Source: CAIYTF01 sp963664845 (GTDB lineage Bacteria; Bacteroidota; Ignavibacteria; Ignavibacteriales; Ignavibacteriaceae). From it: a DNA stretch of 64,000 nucleotides. The stretch's first letter is position 1; each line of letters opens with the position of its first letter. Positions 61,837 to 64,000 of this stretch are shown piece by piece. The stretch is from contig OY761615.1 in NCBI GenBank assembly GCA_963664845.1, positions 4,216,001 through 4,280,000 of the forward strand. Reading direction: 5' to 3'. The notes below the pieces were generated by a model. It was not told the origin of the DNA and searched no databases. It saw only the letters and a list, made by a program, of their open reading frames with translations. A program made the translations under genes and the position numbers.

Positions 61837-63054
61837 ATGCGTAATATTTTAATTCCTCTACTGTTTTGTCTCTCTGGCCTGTACATTGCCGGCTGCAGCG
61901 ATGATCCAACCTCTCTTGGGAAAGATTTTTTTTCAGGACAGAATTTAAAACTTGATTCGTTGATAATTAACGCGGGTAGCGACAGTGTTCACGCTGTCAC
62001 GTACTATAAGGCCGTTCCTCTCTATTTAGCCAGTTATTTGCTGGTCGGAAATGTGACCGGAAGCGAACCCCTGCAGGCGTGGACTGCGATAAGGTTTACC
62101 CCCGCCACCACTTCATCAACCTACAAAACCTATCTGACCAACGGGACACTAACCGTCAAGACGGCACAAATCGTTTTAACTCCCTATTATCAATACGGCG
62201 ATACCACCCAGTCTTTTGCAATGGGATATTCACAGATAACACACTCCTGGACAGAAAGTCGTTTTACTTCTGACAGCGCTATGTTATGGGATGACAAATC
62301 ATTCACCCCGGCAACTTTCACAAGCCAGCCATCTGCAAACATTCTTGATACGCTGAATATTGATCCTGCTACCGCACTAAACTGGCTGAAAGCCTGTGTG
62401 GATACGCCTTACACCGAATATGGCATTTTATTAAAACCCGCATCATCTGTCACCAACAGAATAATCGGTTTTGATGCTTCCGGCGCACCTCCAATTCTCT
62501 ACCTGACCTTCACCGCCGGCACGGATACAACTACACTAACCGCATCCTATTATGCTACCTCGCAAACACACGTTGTATATCCGGCTCCCTCAAGCGGCAC
62601 CGATTCGCTGAGCGGGAAGTTCGTTCTGAAAAACGGCATTTCGTCCACCGCAAGGCTGTCCTATCCGTCAACTGCTTTGCCACCCAACGCCATTATCAAT
62701 AACGCAGTATTATCGATTGTTGCCGACACGCTCAACTGTAAGTTCGGGTATGCCGACACCGCACTCTATAAATCATCGCTTTATGTCTATTCGGAATTGT
62801 ATGACACATCGGAGGCAAATTTGCCCGATGCAAATTATATCGGCTCTCTGAGTCCTTCAAATGGCGTTTATTCGGGCACTATCCTCAGACCCGTGAGCAG
62901 GGAATATTTGCTTTCCAAAGGGCTTAATTTAATTCTGCGAAGCGGTTCCTATCAGGATGGAGTTGAAAAGTATGTGTTTTTCGATCCTTCCAACAGTGAC
63001 CGGGCGAAAAAACCTCTTTTGAAAATCTACTTTACCAGGAGAGGGACTAATTAA
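61837..63054 (+). CDS. Surface lipoprotein of unknown function (possibly DUF4270-like)
   Basis: 405 residues. Signal peptide ending LYIAGC, a lipobox, then a Ser/Thr-rich beta protein with two similar sections: residues 30-200 and 235-395, the second with LSGKFVLKNGISSTARLSYPSTALPPNAIINNAVLSIVADTLNC. It resembles Bacteroidota DUF4270 lipoproteins, frequently near glgA, but the match is by eye. The stop shares one base with the start of the next gene (TAATG). Confidence 0.6.
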   Translation: MRNILIPLLFCLSGLYIAGCSDDPTSLGKDFFSGQNLKLDSLIINAGSDSVHAVTYYKAVPLYLASYLLVGNVTGSEPLQAWTAIRFTPATTSSTYKTYLTNGTLTVKTAQIVLTPYYQYGDTTQSFAMGYSQITHSWTESRFTSDSAMLWDDKSFTPATFTSQPSANILDTLNIDPATALNWLKACVDTPYTEYGILLKPASSVTNRIIGFDASGAPPILYLTFTAGTDTTTLTASYYATSQTHVVYPAPSSGTDSLSGKFVLKNGISSTARLSYPSTALPPNAIINNAVLSIVADTLNCKFGYADTALYKSSLYVYSELYDTSEANLPDANYIGSLSPSNGVYSGTILRPVSREYLLSKGLNLILRSGSYQDGVEKYVFFDPSNSDRAKKPLLKIYFTRRGTN

Positions 63055-64000
63055 TGAAACCTTATAAAATCGTATTTGCAGTTGCTTTTTTGGTTTGCGC
63101 CGGTGTTCAGGCACAAACCCCCTCGGCTTATTCAGCCTTTAATTTCGGTATTCTGAATGAATTTAAAAGCGCACGGAATATTGGTTTTGCTTCCAGTGGC
63201 GTAACTCTTGATGACGCTGACTTCCTGAATCAGGATAACCCGGCGGCCCTGAGCCGAATTGAATTGACAAAGGTTGAGGCTTTCATTACCGCCAATGGTT
63301 TGACAAGCTCTAACAGCCAGGGTCTGAAAAAATATTATGCATACGGAGAATTGGGCGGGTTCGCGCTTGGATTTCCGGTTTATAAACCCTGGGGCATTGG
63401 CTTGATGTTGGGGTTGTCACCCTATTCAAATGCCAGGTACAACATGAAATCAACCGATAATACCAATCCCTATTTCAATACGGCAACAACTGAAACCAGT
63501 CTCCGCGGCGGTCTTAACGATTTGCATGCCTCCATTTCATTTGTCGGACCTTATGATATTAAATTAGGCGTTAAATTCCATCATTTATTTGGCAATACCG
63601 TTTTTAGTTCCAAGATGACCTTTGGCAACTCGGATGTCGCCTCTGCTGAGTATTCAACTGAATATGAGGACCATGGAAGCCTTATAACCCTTGGACTGAT
63701 AACTCCCGATTTTAAATACGGCGGTTTGGATAATATACGGTTCGGGTTTTCTATAGATGCGAAAAGCTCCATTAAAACAGATACATTTCTGGTTCGCGTC
63801 GCTTCTACTGTTGACGATACAATTTCAACGGGTAACGGAACTACCGATATACCCCTCAAAATTATTGCAGGCGTTTCCTTCAGTTTCAACGAAGGTTACC
63901 GGGGAATGCTTGAATATGCTGTGCAGGATTGGGCTTCCGCAGGCGGATTGCGCGTGGCAGGGCTTTATACCCGTGCCTATAACCGGTTTTCGGCCGGCGT
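63054..64000 (+). CDS. FadL/OmpP1-like outer-membrane protein, partial
   Basis: Starts at ATG 63054, overlapping the lipoprotein stop, and runs off the right edge (315+ codons). Signal peptide MKPYKIVFAVAFLVCAGVQAQ, then AYSAFNFGILNEFKSARNIGFASSG and GFALGFPVYKPWGIGLMLGLSPYSNARYNM with alternating hydrophobic beta strands. Bacteroidota FadL-type porins with an N-terminal NP-A-L (NQDNPAAL) motif have this layout. It could transport hydrophobic molecules; specificity unknown. Confidence 0.72.
   Translation, partial: MKPYKIVFAVAFLVCAGVQAQTPSAYSAFNFGILNEFKSARNIGFASSGVTLDDADFLNQDNPAALSRIELTKVEAFITANGLTSSNSQGLKKYYAYGELGGFALGFPVYKPWGIGLMLGLSPYSNARYNMKSTDNTNPYFNTATTETSLRGGLNDLHASISFVGPYDIKLGVKFHHLFGNTVFSSKMTFGNSDVASAEYSTEYEDHGSLITLGLITPDFKYGGLDNIRFGFSIDAKSSIKTDTFLVRVASTVDDTISTGNGTTDIPLKIIAGVSFSFNEGYRGMLEYAVQDWASAGGLRVAGLYTRAYNRFSAG

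Overview
The window comes from a bacterium of the FCB group, most likely the Bacteroidota/Ignavibacteria side. Two secreted proteins end in type IX secretion C-terminal sorting domains (PNPFNPST and PNPFNSST type). Two tRNA genes are preceded by TTTG/TAnnTTTG-type promoters typical of that group, and several envelope proteins are of FCB type (tetratricopeptide plus PGLGQ-motif proteins, an Ig-like lipoprotein, a FadL-like barrel). GC content looks moderate, in the mid 40s, with two clearly AT-rich islands at about 1.3-3.2 kb and 13.2-19.2 kb.

Positions 1 to about 23.5 kb are a prophage that continues past the left edge. It has a Mu-type head module: small and large terminase subunits and portal on the minus strand; protease/scaffold, decoration protein, major capsid and connector on the plus strand. 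Small membrane proteins, a putative structural protein, an amidase endolysin, a spanin-like protein and a 490-residue orphan follow. A tyrosine integrase and a primase-polymerase/helicase sit at the right end beside a tRNA-His gene, the probable integration site. The large terminase has an in-frame TGA. Three AT-rich cargo genes, one with a HEPN-like RNxxxH motif, lie between terminase and portal. An IS256-family element separates the head/lysis module from a five-gene minus-strand operon at 13.2-18.4 kb. This operon joins an apparent ABC-three-component conflict system (effector, middle component, DUF2326-type ATPase) to a Septu-like ATPase/HNH pair. It is the most interesting locus in the window.

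From 23.6 kb the window is host chromosome: tRNA-His, rnr, two tandem paralogues, a T9SS cargo protein, an arsR/SRPBCC cluster with paired palindromic operators, a nucleotidyltransferase with a broken HEPN partner, and a RelB/ParE-type toxin-antitoxin pair. Next come tRNA-Leu, tRNA-Val and the classic thrS-infC-rpmI-rplT-pheS-pheT cluster, whose infC apparently starts at AUC. Then follow zapA, a probable 6S RNA, rny, coaE, proline dehydrogenase, tsaD, mltG and an Ig-like lipoprotein.

The rest holds a secreted 13-repeat beta-propeller protein, a TetR-controlled tripartite efflux operon, a histidine-degradation operon (SPOR lipoprotein, hutI, ftcD, cyclodeaminase), a HAD phosphatase, glgA and two envelope proteins, the last cut by the window edge. 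Intergenic regions are rich in short dispersed and palindromic repeats. All function calls come from motif recognition by eye; no database search was run.
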